Source: Anaeramoeba flamelloides (lineage: Eukaryota; Metamonada; Anaeramoebidae). From it: a stretch of 64,000 bases of DNA. Every line of letters begins with the position of its first letter. The stretch's first letter is position 1. Position numbers and translations under genes: made by a program. The stretch lies in assembly GCA_027625915.1 (NCBI GenBank), contig JANTQA010000015.1, positions 7,345,001 through 7,409,000 on the forward strand, read 5' to 3'. A model generated the notes under the pieces. That model worked only from the letters and a program-made list of their open reading frames with translations, searched no databases and had not been told where the DNA came from. Of the stretch, positions 33,485 through 44,870 are shown in pieces.

Positions 33485-35539
33485 CAAAAATATTGAAGAA
33501 AAATCAAAACTGAGAAGTTACCAATCACAATTGTAGATAAAACTTAAAAACAGAGAAAGAAAAGGTAGAGCAAAAATGATTGAGCATGGAAACTGAAAGA
33601 AATTGAAATACTTATAAATCATCTTTTTTTTTTTTTGTTTTCTTTATTCTTTTTTCTTTTTCATAATTACAGAATTATCTAATTTATTGTGGAAAATTTT
33701 CTTGTGAATAAACCATAAAATGAATATTTTAAGAGTTGACTAGATTGATTTTGCTTAACTGTCTTTATTTTTCTTTTTTTTTTTCCATTGTTTCAAAAAA
33801 ATGTTGGACAAAATGAGTATCAATTTATTCAATTTTTAATGTAAATTTGTATGTGTGTGTTTGATGGAAATTTCTGTAGTAAGAAAACAAAATATTTTAC
33901 TAAAACATAATGACTTACAACTCTGATCTAAAATCAAAAATATTCTGTAATGGGTATTGGACCTTAATAATGTGTGTTCTTTTTTGTTGAAATTTCCATC
34001 TCTAATTAAAAAAAAAATATGTTTTTAGTGATTGGTTTCTGAGGAAAATTTTTACCCAAATTAACAATTATTCAAATGGAAATTCGCAAATCTGGAATCA
34101 AAATAATGAAAACATGGAAGTATAGATATATTTGTTTTAATTCTAGAATATTTGAAATTTACTTTTAGTGTAATTTTAGCAGTTTTATTTAGGTAATTTG
34201 TTTTTAAAAAAAAAAAGTTTAATTTTTTATTCCCAATTGAATTCGAATTTATTTATAGACTGTTGAGTTATTTAATGGTTGGTTGGAATTGATTGGAATT
34301 CTTTTCTGAATAATTTTAACAATAAATTCATTTTTTTAATGTATTTTTTTTTTGAAAGATATATCTTTTTTTCTTTTTTCTTTTATTAAATTGAATTAAT
34401 TTTTAGAAATAGAGGTGTTATATTTTTTTCAAATAATATACAGAAATTGGTCCCTAAAGACAAATATTTTGATTTGTATATATGGAGTAATACTATTTTT
34501 CAAAAAGTATGTATGAAGTGAAAGAAAAAATTGAAAAAAAAATGTATTTAATTATCTATAAACTATTTTTTAAATCTAATTAATAATTCACTTTTAAATT
34601 ATTCTCAACTAATATATAAAAACTCTGATTTTTTTAATAGTATAAAATAATAAAATAAAAAACTAAAAATAAGTGAATAATAATTTTTGAAAACAGAATT
34701 ACTTTTTTTTTTACCTGATCTTTAACTGAAAAAAATAATAAGAAGATTTTTTGCTTATAATTATAATAGTTTTAAAAGAAATTAGATAATATTTTATTCC
34801 TTTATATTTATTTATTATTCTATCAATGTCATTTTATTAATTTGTGGATAAGAAAAAAATATTCAAAAAAAAGTATTCCAATATTTATTATTATTCAAAT
34901 AAATTTTGAATCATTCAATTTCTAAATTCAAATATCTAAAGGAAAAAATGAATAATTCTTCAAAAAAAAAAAAAAAAAAGACAAGGTATAGTGTTTTTTT
35001 AAAATTATAAAATTAATTCTTGTTCAATTCTCAAATAAAATAATGTGTGTGTGTGTGTTATGTTTTAACTTTGGAAATGGTTGAGTTAACATCATTTAAT
35101 TAATTTATTAATTTAAGTAGATTATTTCAAATCAAAATTAAAATTTGCCAAAAAAGATAAAAAGTTCATTAAATTCGGGTTTCTATTGAATAATCGAGAT
35201 TTTTTTTGATATAATAAGTTTATGGACTTTTTTTAAAAATAGATCGGGTTTTATATTGGTTTTCTATGAATTTTGAAAATGATAATTTTTATTCTTGTTT
35301 TTGAATCGGTTAAATAAGGTTTTAGAAAAGGTCTAATTTGATTAGTCATCATACTAAGAAGTAGATGAGTACGGATTTAAAAAGTTTATTTCTTAAAAAA
35401 AAGTATTTGAATTTTTAATAAAAGAAATTAGACATCAATTTCCTTAATATTACCAATTAACAATCTTTTCAGGGATTACTTTCCTTCATGTGTTTTTTTT
35501 TTTTTTTTCAATACTCTATATATATATATAATGTGTTGT
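33485..35539. other. Gene-free region
   Basis: No gene is recognised. A TG microsatellite (about 35044-35059), a poly(A) run near 34964 and many A/T runs are present. The 3' end of the RBM26/27-like gene should lie in the first few hundred bases. Confidence 0.5.
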
Positions 35540-35905
35540 TGAATTCCAAAAGTTGGAATTGTGGTTTTTTTTTCTAAAATTAAAATGAATTGAGAAAAAT
35601 CTATCTTTTCTGAATTCTTTTTTATTTTGAAAAGTTGTATAAACTTTTTTTTAAATATCGAAATAACAAGAATATTTCTTCTATTTTTTTTTTATTTTTT
35701 AATTAAAAACAAGTGCCATTAGGTTTTCTTGAATTTTCTGTATATTTGTAAAATCGATAGATTTAACAGAAAAGGGGAAAACCTCAAGAAAAATGGTGGT
35801 TAAATTTACCATAATTCAAAAGAATTGAGTAAAAATCCTCTATTTTACTTAAGTCTTTTGAAAACTGGAAAAGTTAGGCACCTGGTAGTACTCTAAGGCA
35901 CTCAA
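35540..35905. repeat. R7 palindromic modules
   Basis: Contains a GAATTCCAAAAGTTGGAATTG hairpin region, the third R7 kind (GGTTTTCTTGAATTTTCTG..GTAAAATCGATAG..), and hairpin 2 (AATTCAAAAGAATTGAGT and inverse) ending at TTAGGCACCTGG. It lies next to a LINE fragment, as the other R7 copies do. Confidence 0.65.
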
Positions 35906-36009
35906 CATAACTCTAGGAACTTGATGGTCGGTAACAACACTCTACAAAAATATTAGGCAATTATTAAAAACCAAATTATTTAATGGTATATGAATGATAA
36001 ATGCGAAAA

Positions 36010-36140
36010 AATATTCACTTCATTTTGGATTTCCTTTTTCAAATATCGTTTTTAAATTTGCAAACTAATTTCTTTGAGAACTGTCTTTATCTATAAGATA
36101 AATATGGAAAATGAAGTGAAAATTTTTTAACATTTATAAT
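36010..36140. repeat. R9 short inverted-repeat element
   Basis: Starts TTCACTTCATTTTGGATTTCC and ends GGAAAATGAAGTGAAAATTT, with GAGAACTGTCTTTAT inside, shared with 37588-37715. Confidence 0.7.
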
Positions 36141-36149
36141 TCAAATATC

Positions 36150-36550
36150 AGTATTTAAAACCCAAAGATATTTAAGTTATCCATCAAGCTCAACAATTCT
36201 AAAATTCAGAACATTTACTAATTGCCTAAATAGATATTGCTATGTAATCAATAAAAATGCAAATAAATTTTGTTCTCAATGCCTTAAAATATGAGCAGAA
36301 AGAAATTATCCAAAATATTGATCATTTTTCATGGGTATGGTCTTCCTCTCCAAAAGATAGATTATTATTTCAAAATAAATTAAAAGAAAAAAATCTTTAT
36401 GAATTAATTTCAAATCAAATAGTTTGAATATTATTTTCTTTAATTAATTAATTGTAGAATCTATGATTTTAGGTTTAAATTTCTGAAAGGAAACTTAAAT
36501 CAAAGGAGCACCTCGATTTAATTTACACTTCTTCAATAAGAAAAAAACAT
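36150..36550 (+). mobile_element. LINE 3' fragment with R10 tail
   Basis: Plus-strand frames give RYLSYPSSSTILKFR and RYCYVINKNANKFCSQC, aligning with RYLKGKGSTSILKLR and RYSYVMNKNKSKYCEIC of the LINE at 14.9 kb; an IDHF block with shifted frame follows. R10 (36455-36550), a hairpin with an A-rich tail, follows and may be this element's 3' end. Truncated and dead. Confidence 0.65.
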
Positions 36551-36862
36551 AACAGAATATTTTGGAATTTTGTGCAAGGCATAACCCAAAATTACTTTTT
36601 TTCTTGTTTTTTTAGCGTTTGTTTGTGATCCACTTTTTTACTTATTGTCCACCCCCTGTACTCTTTGCTAGTAAATTGAATTTTCGACCTCAAAGCTTCA
36701 TATGTGATTGATCTGTGTATCAATTGAACAGCCACTTTCTCATGGTAGTTGCGAATTGATGAAAATTAATATCAGAAAACAAAAAAAGTAAAAAATCATA
36801 AAAAAAAAAAAGCTTCGAAAAGTGAGGTAATTGTTTCAATTCCTTTTTATTGTCGATCTTGA
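36551..36862. other. Downstream region of the TEX261-like gene
   Basis: No gene. Contains somewhat less AT-rich text around 36640-36760 but no recognised family. Confidence 0.4.
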
Positions 36863-37360
36863 TTATATTTTTTGTTTTTTTGGAAAAACTTTTTTAAGTG
36901 TCGTTGGAATTAATTCTTCGTCTGTAATTAAGGACGAGAAAAAAATAAAAGGCACGATCCAAGCGCATAAGGTAAAAAAGGATACCAATTCAATCAATGA
37001 AACATAAACACTTAAAAAGTATTTAAACCATAAGAAGTTTGAAAGAACTGCACCAACAACAGATATAATGAATCTTTTTGATTTGACTTTAATTGTTGGG
37101 AATTCTTGTAGTAGTGATAAATACGAAACATGAGTAAGCATTGAAATTGTAACAAAAAGAAAGGGAAAGCCTTCAAATAATAAAAAGCCAACGTGTAACG
37201 CCAAAATAAGATAAATTAGCCATCGGATAACACGAGAGACTTTGGATGGGTTTTCTTCAGATATTTCCGAGAAGTAATACATCCCAGCAACAAGCGCAAT
37301 AAAGACAAAACAAATGAATACAACATAAGAAATTATAGTTGCCAACTGATAAATTACCAT
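36863..37360 (-). CDS. TEX261: TEX261/Svp26 family ER-export membrane protein
   Basis: 165 residues in one exon, ATG at 37360. Aligned by eye with human TEX261 over its whole length: AGMYYFSEISEE (human AGLYYLAELIEE), FEGFP (FERFP), LTHVSYLSLLQEFP (FTNLVYFGLLQTFP), LCAWIVPFIFF (FCLWIIPFAFF) and a LIPTTL end. Four to five membrane spans are evident. In yeast Svp26 is a COPII cargo adaptor for Golgi mannosyltransferases; TEX261 is its animal counterpart. The protein acts in the ER and early Golgi. The tail is about 30 residues shorter than human and ends in KVFPKKQKI, a basic end. PIG-S, another ER membrane protein, lies upstream on the same strand about 1.6 kb away; this may be chance. Confidence 0.92.
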   Translation of the reverse strand: MVIYQLATIISYVVFICFVFIALVAGMYYFSEISEENPSKVSRVIRWLIYLILALHVGFLLFEGFPFLFVTISMLTHVSYLSLLQEFPTIKVKSKRFIISVVGAVLSNFLWFKYFLSVYVSLIELVSFFTLCAWIVPFIFFSSLITDEELIPTTLKKVFPKKQKI

Positions 37361-38338
37361 GAAAATTTGGTTTTATATTTGAAAATAATTGGAAATGGAG
37401 AAAGCAGAAAAAATGAGTTGTAAACAATCTTTTTGGAGTAAATCGAACATAAATTCAAGAAAGAAATATGGTGATTTCTTTGTGTACTCTCCACAACGAT
37501 CTTAATAGTCTTGAATAATTATCGAAAAATTGATAGTAGTGGGTAATTATTTTATTTTTTACTGGTATTTGAATTATAAATAGGAACAATTTTTAACTTC
37601 ATTTTCTGAATTTCCATTTTCAAAGAGAGTTTTTTAATTTACAATCTAAATTCTTTAAGAACTGTCTTTATTAAAAAAATAATCTTGAAATTGAAGTGAA
37701 AAAATGTTGAAATTTGAATTCAAATTTCAGTATAATCTTTCAAATTCTCTGAATTATTTGATAACTATTGTTTCTTCTGAAGGGGTTTGTTCCCAGAACA
37801 TTCATTGAAATTGAAATGTTTGATCTTTTATTCAAAAATAAATTTATTCGATGTTGTTCTCTCGTTATCAAAAAAAAATGTTTTTATTAAATAAAAGAAA
37901 AAAATTGTAAAACCAATATTTACAATAAAATTTTGAGGAAAAAAATCATAAACAACTATTATTATTATTGTGATTGAAGAAATATAAATTTCACACTAGT
38001 TGCCCATATAATAGAAATCCTTTTCCATGAAATTTAATATAAATCCTTATATTTCACTATTGTTCATGACAAAGACATACACATTTTTTTTTCTGGTTAA
38101 AAAGTAAAAGCATAAAAAAATATAAAAAAGGAAAGGAAAAAAGAACAACAAAAGAAAAAAAAAAATTTGAAAAAAAAAAAAAAATTTACAAAATTAGAAA
38201 AAATGATTCTCATCAAAAAATTTAAAAAAATATTTTATTGATAAGAATATGGGATAAAAACCCTCAAAACAACTTCCATTAACATTATAAAGTGTGTTAA
38301 AATTTTTGAAAAATAGTTTGTAAAAATATATATTTATT
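37361..38338. other. Gene-free region with an R9 copy
   Basis: Holds R9 at 37588-37715 (starts TTAACTTCATTTTCTGAATTT, ends TTGAAGTGAAAAAATG). The rest is A/T-rich with no gene. The TEX261 promoter should lie at the start. Confidence 0.5.
37588..37715. repeat. R9 short inverted-repeat element
   Basis: About 125 bp with near-complementary ends (AACTTCATTTTC / GAAATTGAAGTG) and the GAACTGTCTTTAT interior shared with 36010-36140. Confidence 0.65.
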
Positions 38339-38538
38339 TAGAGTCAGTTTCACATTTAAGATACAGACTTTTAAGGAAATTTCAGATACAATAATAATTT
38401 CAAATTAATACACTAATTCTGATTTATTAAAATAATTTGTTTCTAAAAAAATTTCCAAAAAATGTGCTTTAATTTAGAATTTTTATTGTGCCTTAAATTT
38501 GGTTGAAAGTTTTTGCCTTAAAATTTTGACTGGCTCTA
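38339..38538. mobile_element. R6 MITE
   Basis: 200 bp, ends TAGAGTCAGTTTCACATTT and TTTTGACTGGCTCTA. Same family as 7855-8055, with the shared interior TGTGCCTTAAATTTxGTTGAAAGTTT. Confidence 0.8.
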
Positions 38539-38933
38539 TCCAAGAGTAATTTACCAACTTAAAGGGTACAATTTTCCATTTAAAAGTTATTTGGCTTTGT
38601 CAAAAATCTTTTATAATTTTCATGAATTAGTGACTTCAAAACTTTGATTTTTAATCGAATCTAAGATTTCAATTTTGTACCTTTTAACTTTAAAAATATT
38701 TTTTATTTTTTTTTCTTTTCGAAAAAATAGGAATTTTATTTTTCGAAAAATAAAATCAAATAATTTAATTCTGAGATTTTGTTCAAAAAAAGTACATATC
38801 TAGTTTATGTATTTATGTATGTGCATGCATGTATAATACAAGAGAAGAGGGGGTCAAATAAGACTCTGGTGATCTTCTAATTAACAAAATGGTATTATAT
38901 ATAAAAACTAATTCAAATTCTTTTATTTTATAA

Positions 38934-40555
38934 CTAAAAATTGAAATTTTTTTTTTTCTTTTTTTTCAAAAATGAAGATATTTGTTTCAATAATTTTGTA
39001 ATTAATGGTGCCAACATTGGAAAAAAGATTGGGATATAAATAGCAAATCTGTTTTGCATTTCAAAATAAAGCTGGGGGGGATGAAAGGGTTAAAAAAGGC
39101 CATGTTACAATCGTCTATTTCCCTTTTCGAGCTAAAGTATGCAGATTTATAATTTTTTTTGTTCATATAAGACTCTGAATCTTGGATCTCTGAGATTGCG
39201 TTTTGGATATGAATTCTAATTTCCTCTGGTATTTCCATATAGGGGAGTTCTTTGATTAGAGTGTGTAACGATAGTAAGGAATGTTTAGCTTCATTTAAAT
39301 TTTTTATTAGTGTGTCAAGAATTAGCATATCCAATTCAATGTCGTGTATTATATTACTCGGATCATAATAATTATACTTTTTTAAATTTCTGATTCCAAG
39401 GAACAGCCTCAATTGGTTTGCAAAAACTAAGAACGGTCGCCTTAGGTCATTTTCGTTTAATAGCTTGGTTTCTGAATTATTCAGATTATAGATTGAAATT
39501 CCCCCAATGCCTGGGACAATAAAGGCGTCTCGGTCTTTGTTCGAGTTTTTATTAATGAACAAAGGTGTAAATTTTTGACCTGGCACAAAAAGAATAAAGC
39601 GTAAAACGGGCTTATTGGTTGCAATGGAACTACTCCATTCCCCAATTTGAATGACCCTTCGCAATGTGTTTTTTGAGATGTAAGAGTGCACTTCTTTTTC
39701 ATTGTTTTGATTGATCGCTTCATATTTGCGAATGTGGAACTGTTCTAAATCCACATAGGTGATCATTTCAGAATCAAATGTAATTTCCGAAAACCTGGTA
39801 TTCATTTTTTCAAAGGTTGGTTGTAAATAGAAATTAAAAGCCTTTTCAAACTCCCAATTTAAAACTCTTCGTCTCGGATCTTGGTTTAGTAAAATAAAAG
39901 AAATATGCAAATCATCAGTTTGCGTTGTAAACTTGGTTGTGTTTGTAATACAATTAAAAATTGAAAAGAATTCCTTAATCTCGCCAAGAACTTGGTTTTC
40001 GTTTTTTGATTCTCCAAGATTAATCCATAATAGTCTTCCATTTGGTGGTAAATATATACCTTCAGATAATTTTGGTAAATTTAATAAAACTAGGGTATTT
40101 TTTGGTTCGAAAATCCCCCTATTGTTTTTTTTTTCTTTTTCTTTTTTTTGGGCATTTTCTTGTTCTTTTCCATTTTCTTTCTGAAAAGAAAGAGACTCTT
40201 GGATTAATTTTGTCGTTTTTTTAGGATCGTCTATGTCTTTATAATCTTTTTACTATCTAATTGGATGTGCCTTGATCTGAAATGTTAAAAAATCTTGTTG
40301 AAATTCTTTGGAATCTTTTTTTACTTCTTTTTTTACTTGTGAAAGAAATGACTCTTCATTTGATGTTTTGAAAATTCCTTCGGCAAACAAGAGTTTAATT
40401 TGAGTATTGATCTTTGGGTTTGCACTTGAACTTATGTCTAGTAATTTATTTTTTGGTAGTTTTGCCTGGTGTACAGTCATGGTGTGATACCAAATTGGTG
40501 ATCCACAAAAAATTACAAACAAAAGAGACAATAACACTTTTAATGTTGTATTCAT
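38934..40555 (-). CDS. PIGS: PIG-S, GPI transamidase subunit, with breaks in frame
   Basis: ATG at 40555 (an in-frame TTG lies farther upstream). An N-terminal membrane span (residues about 5-24, ending SPIWYHT, human GLPLWWKT) is followed by a luminal domain with ISFILLNQDP (ITFSLLNPDP), VLRFILFVPG (LNFLLYVPE), GGISIYNL (GGIMVYNV), NQLRLFLGI (AQLRLLFGI) and MAFFNPF (LAFFDPS). PIG-S is part of the ER complex that attaches GPI anchors. Two oddities occur. TAG TAA stand in frame at 40248-40253, with PIG-S-like frame open on both sides. Near 39073-39079 a C7 run (minus strand) shifts the frame, so the conserved last membrane span (RFAIYIPIFFPML, human KFAIYIPLFLPMA) is read in the next frame to a stop at 38934. 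Apart from these, total length (about 540 codons) matches human (555). This could be a recent pseudogene or assembly error. Confidence 0.85.
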
Positions 40556-41048
40556 TTTTTTGCAAGAGTATTTGAACAAGACCCAAAAGTTAAAAAATGT
40601 ATAGTATTAATGTTTTTAATACAAAATTTTGATTTTAAGGTCGAGTAAGTATTAAAGAATGAAAAAATGATTTATTTGTCTTTGTATATCATGAAAAATA
40701 CTTTTAATATTGTACCATAAAAGTCTTTAAATAATGACAGAACAATTACTTTGAAAAACTCCTTTTTGAAATTGAAAAAAAATTTTCGCAATGATAATAT
40801 GAAGAACAAATACAAATTAGAACAAATTCCCAAGTAAGGGTATGAACAGGATCATAAAAATCAACAAAGAAAAACGTGTACATTTTTAGAAAAAAAGAAT
40901 CAAAGTGGTAAGATTAAATATCCCAATATAAATAGTTCTGAAGAGATAATTTTGATAACAATTGTGTTAGTTTCGAAGTGGCAGTATTGGGGGCTTTTTA
41001 GAGATCTCATATATTTTATTTTCATTTTTTTCTTTATTTTTTTCCAAT
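40556..41048. other. Upstream region of PIG-S
   Basis: No gene is recognised; this should hold the PIG-S promoter. Confidence 0.35.
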
Positions 41049-41425
41049 CACACAAGATTAAATATGAATGTTGTAAAAAAAAGAGCGTTTGCAATTTTAG
41101 AGATAAATAAAGAGTTTCATGCAATTACCAACATTTTATTAAAGCAAATATAATACCTGATTTTATTAATAGACTAATAATAATTTTAATCAAAAAATCA
41201 TTTGGTAAAAACCAATCTTTTAATTTTAAAAAAAAAATCATTTTTCAAAAAAAGTATTGATATTTACCAAACGATTTTATTTTTAAAATCCCTTTGCTCC
41301 CAAAAATTAAAATCGTGATTTCTTTTACTATTATTTAAGTGTGGGTAATTACATGAAACTCTTTATTTATCTCTAAAATTGCAAAAAATCTGCTTTTTAG
41401 AGTATCAATATTTACTCTTGCGTAG
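41049..41425. repeat. R4 foldback element
   Basis: 377-bp palindromic copy of the family at 1108-1499: AATTTTAGAGATAAATAAAG at the left and its inverse at the right, with an inner palindrome around AAACGATTTTAT. Confidence 0.8.
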
Positions 41426-43925
41426 TTATTTTTTATCGAAAGAATCTTTATAAAATCCTTGGATTGTTAAATACTGGGGGTTAGAAAATGGACAAAGATT
41501 GAATTAAATCCCATTTATACTTATAGAAAACAATTTTTTCTAATTAAATAAAGTTGAGTATTATAAAATTTACTCAAAAAAAAAAAAAAATCAATTCTTT
41601 TTTTCATATTGAATTTTTGTTATTGGGTGGAAAGGGTTGGGGTTATTATTTGTAATCAAATTTTTGTCCTTGAGGTAATTGAAATGTTTTTGTTCTGAGG
41701 CTAACTGTATAAGTTAAAGAATTGCAATTTAACTATACTTAATTAAGTTTCAAGTAACTCCTTAAGTAAGTAGCAAATACATGCTAAATGACTTTACCCT
41801 TAATAAAATAATTTTTTTACCGACATTTCAAAATAAAAATGGAAAAAAATTTTCACTTCCATCTCCATATTTTTCTTTAATAAAAAGTAATTTTGTAAAA
41901 AATAATATTTAAAAATCCTATAACACAAAGAAAATTGAGGCTTTGTATTTTTTTAAAATCGATTTATTTAATATTAAAAAATCTTGAATTCATCCATTTT
42001 AATTTTCCGAAGTTGTTGAGAAGTTATGTATGAGAAATTCCTATGAAAATGACCCAAATTTTTTTTTAACATTTTTTTTTATAATTTATGAAATTTAAGG
42101 ATTGTTCATCTATTTTGTTTTTGTTTATCGGCTCTAATCCAAATTCTATTATTTCTCTTATTTCTAAGCAATCTTAGTTTGGTTTAAACCAAAAAAAAAA
42201 AAAAAAAAAAAAAAGTATGATTATTCATTTTTGGGTTGTCCATATGAGTCAAATGGGGTTTATTAGTTATGGCGATAATATTAAATTAATTGAAATATTA
42301 GTATTGAATGTATTAACGCCTATTATCTTTATTTCAAAAAAAAAATCATTTAAATATTTTAAAAAATGAAAAAAAAAAAAAAAAAAACTTTTTTGTTGTG
42401 AAAAAAACACATCATTAAATAGAACTTGGGTAATACAGTATGAGTAATCAATTTTTTAAATGATAAGATACATTCATGTATTTTTTATTTAATTGGGGTT
42501 CTTTTTTACAAAAAAGTTCTTTATGACAATTATTTTTTAGCCTACAAAAATAATATTCAATAATTTCTACCTAAATCATAAATATAAAATAAAATCAATT
42601 TCAGAAATTTTCATATATTTTATCAAATGGAGCACAATATTAAGAAAAAAATTGAATTATTATCAAGAATCAATAAATAATAGTTAACAATTTTTTATAT
42701 TTAAAAAACTTCATGAGGATTGTATTTAATAAGGATATTGTAAAATTAATTTATACTTTTTTTTTTATTTTTTTTTTTTGAATATAGATTTTTGAATAAA
42801 TGAGTGGTGGAATTTATCACAAGTATGTATTATTGAGATAAATTTTGAATATCATGTTTTGAGCAATTATCAAAATTACAATTTTTACAAATTAAAATTT
42901 ATTCTTATAAAATGAAAATCAAGTTTCTTTCAAAAAAAAATATTTGTTTAGATTATTTTCTAAATTCCTCTTCATTGTACTGTAAGTTTTGTCTCTTAAT
43001 AATAATTACCAAATAGGAATAAATAGATAATTTTTCTATTTTTAACAACAAAAAATATCTGATTTTAGAACTCAATTATGTTTTCATTAAGTTTGTCTAG
43101 ATTATTCTAACAAATATTTGTTTATAACATTAACAAATTTTTTTCATATTTTAATTTTGTTGGAGAAACCTATTTGTTTACAAATAAGTGATCATGTAAC
43201 AATTAACAATAAGAAATAAATAAATAAATTTAAACTATTGTTTGAAAGATAATGTTAAAAAATAGCAAAATGAGCAAATGTAAAAACAAAAGCAAAATCA
43301 ATCCTAAAAAAAATAAAAAAATCAAAATAAAAAGTTTTGAAATTTTGTTTGATAAAATTATTTAATATTTAATTTATTCGGTCGTTTCTTTTAATAAAAA
43401 ATAAATAAAATAATTTATTTATTTCAGAAGAATTATCTATAAAAATGTACAATGAAAATTTCTATATTCTTTATTTAATAAAAAATTCAGAATTTTGAAA
43501 GCTATTTGAAAATGTCTGATCCCAAAAGCACTTTTAAAAAGATCAAAAAATAGTTAAGTAAAAAAAAAAAAAACTATTTTCTAATTACTTTAATAAATGT
43601 TTTATTTTCAGCCATGTTTCAAATAACTGTCTCAATTGTATGTTTAAGAGTAAAAATGCGAGACTACAAACAATAAAAAATAAATTCTAGTTTTCATCAT
43701 AGTAATAAAAAAAGAATAGAACCATACAAAATATGGTTTGAGATTGTAATCCCAAATAGTTTGTAAAAAATTCTAGATTTTTTTTAGGATGACTATTGAA
43801 AAGCATAAATCTTCTTTTTTATTGTTTGTAACAAGACAGCAAAACAATCTCTTAACAAATTAATTCCTTGTTTCCAATGTATTATTGTCCATGGCGAATA
43901 ATTCAGCCATTCAGCAATGAAACAA
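41426..43925. other. Gene-free AT-rich region
   Basis: No coding signal. Poly(A) runs at about 42190-42213, 42369-42386 and 43561-43573. Positions 41845-41880 resemble the left half of R9. From 43868 the plus strand is open but is the antisense of EMG1 exon 3. Confidence 0.5.
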
Positions 43926-44870
43926 TTACACAATGCCAAAAAACTTTTCATAAGCAAAGCATAGCCGAGCGCAGGTGGCCTGTGTCGAAAGTGAGTATTC
44001 AGAAACTGAGATTGACTCGTCCGCCCAATCGATATTTAAACTTCCATGGGGCATTGCTCCAATCACATATACCGTTGGGTTTTTTTGGACGATGGGAATG
44101 AAATCTGTAAGGTCGACGAGCTTTTCAGATTTGTAAGAGCAATGATAAATTTTGGACTTTGGGGGGAAGTATTGAGTGACAGGGTTATTAATAATTCGAA
44201 GCAAAACTTCTTCACTTTCTGAAACATAAATTGATCTTTTGTTCAAGAGGCTTACCATCAAACCAGCAAAACGCTTAAAGGTTCTTGGTAACCTTATTGT
44301 GGGATTGACTTCAATCAAAATATTTTTTTGTGTGTGGATATAAATACGTAATTTTCCGCTTTTGTTTAAAGGGGAATCCAATAATGCAAGTAAGGACTTT
44401 TTTGTTTGATGAGTGGTAAGAAAAGAAACATTGTGTTAATTAGTATTGGTTTTAAATTGAATTTTGTTTGGTTGTTGTGAAAGATCTTGTTTGCACGATC
44501 GATAAAAAAAAAAAAACGTAATTGGAAAAAAAAAAAATAAAAAAAAAAAAAAAAAATTGAAAAGTTACAAGATGAACAATGTCTGGTCGAGCTTTTGAAA
44601 TGTCTTCGCCTTTTTTAGCTAAAATTTTCTTATGAGAATCAAAATTAAGAAGTTCGTTTCGGTTGTCTATCTTGATTGTTTCAAGAGATGCTAAAATGAT
44701 ACATTTGTAAAGGTTATTTTTATAAGAAATTATAAAAGTAGGAAATTTAAGTATGTTTTTGTTGTCTTTATCGAAAAAAAAGTGTTTTTCTTACCATTTT
44801 CTAGGACGACAATAACTCCCTTTTCATTTTTTTTATTTCTAGTTCTTTTTCTTTTCATTGAGGTTGTCAT
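43926..44870 (-). CDS. EMG1: EMG1/NEP1, 18S rRNA pseudouridine N1-methyltransferase
   Basis: Three exons on the minus strand: 44795-44870 (ATG 44870), 44569-44690 and 43926-44396, giving 222 residues (human 244). Introns of 104 and 172 bp have GTAAG and GTAAC donors and join in phase 1 and 0. Exon 1 is Lys/Arg-rich and ends VIVVLEN; exon 2 gives ASLETIKI and ends ARPDIVHL. Exon 3 carries the family core: SLLALLDSPLNKSG (human SLLMLMDSPLNRAG), IHTQKNILIEVNP, RLPRTFKRFAGLMV and SEYSLSTQATCARL. The SPOUT-fold enzyme methylates a hypermodified pseudouridine in the small-subunit rRNA and is needed for 40S assembly in the nucleolus. It is divergent from the eS4 gene. Confidence 0.95.

Noticed and set aside
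40248-40253. Altered genetic code reading TAG and TAA as amino acids
   Set aside because: Other genes here end normally at TAA or TAG and contain no internal ones, so the PIG-S stops are better explained locally.
43868-44101. Plus-strand 77-codon frame
   Set aside because: Antisense of EMG1 exon 3.
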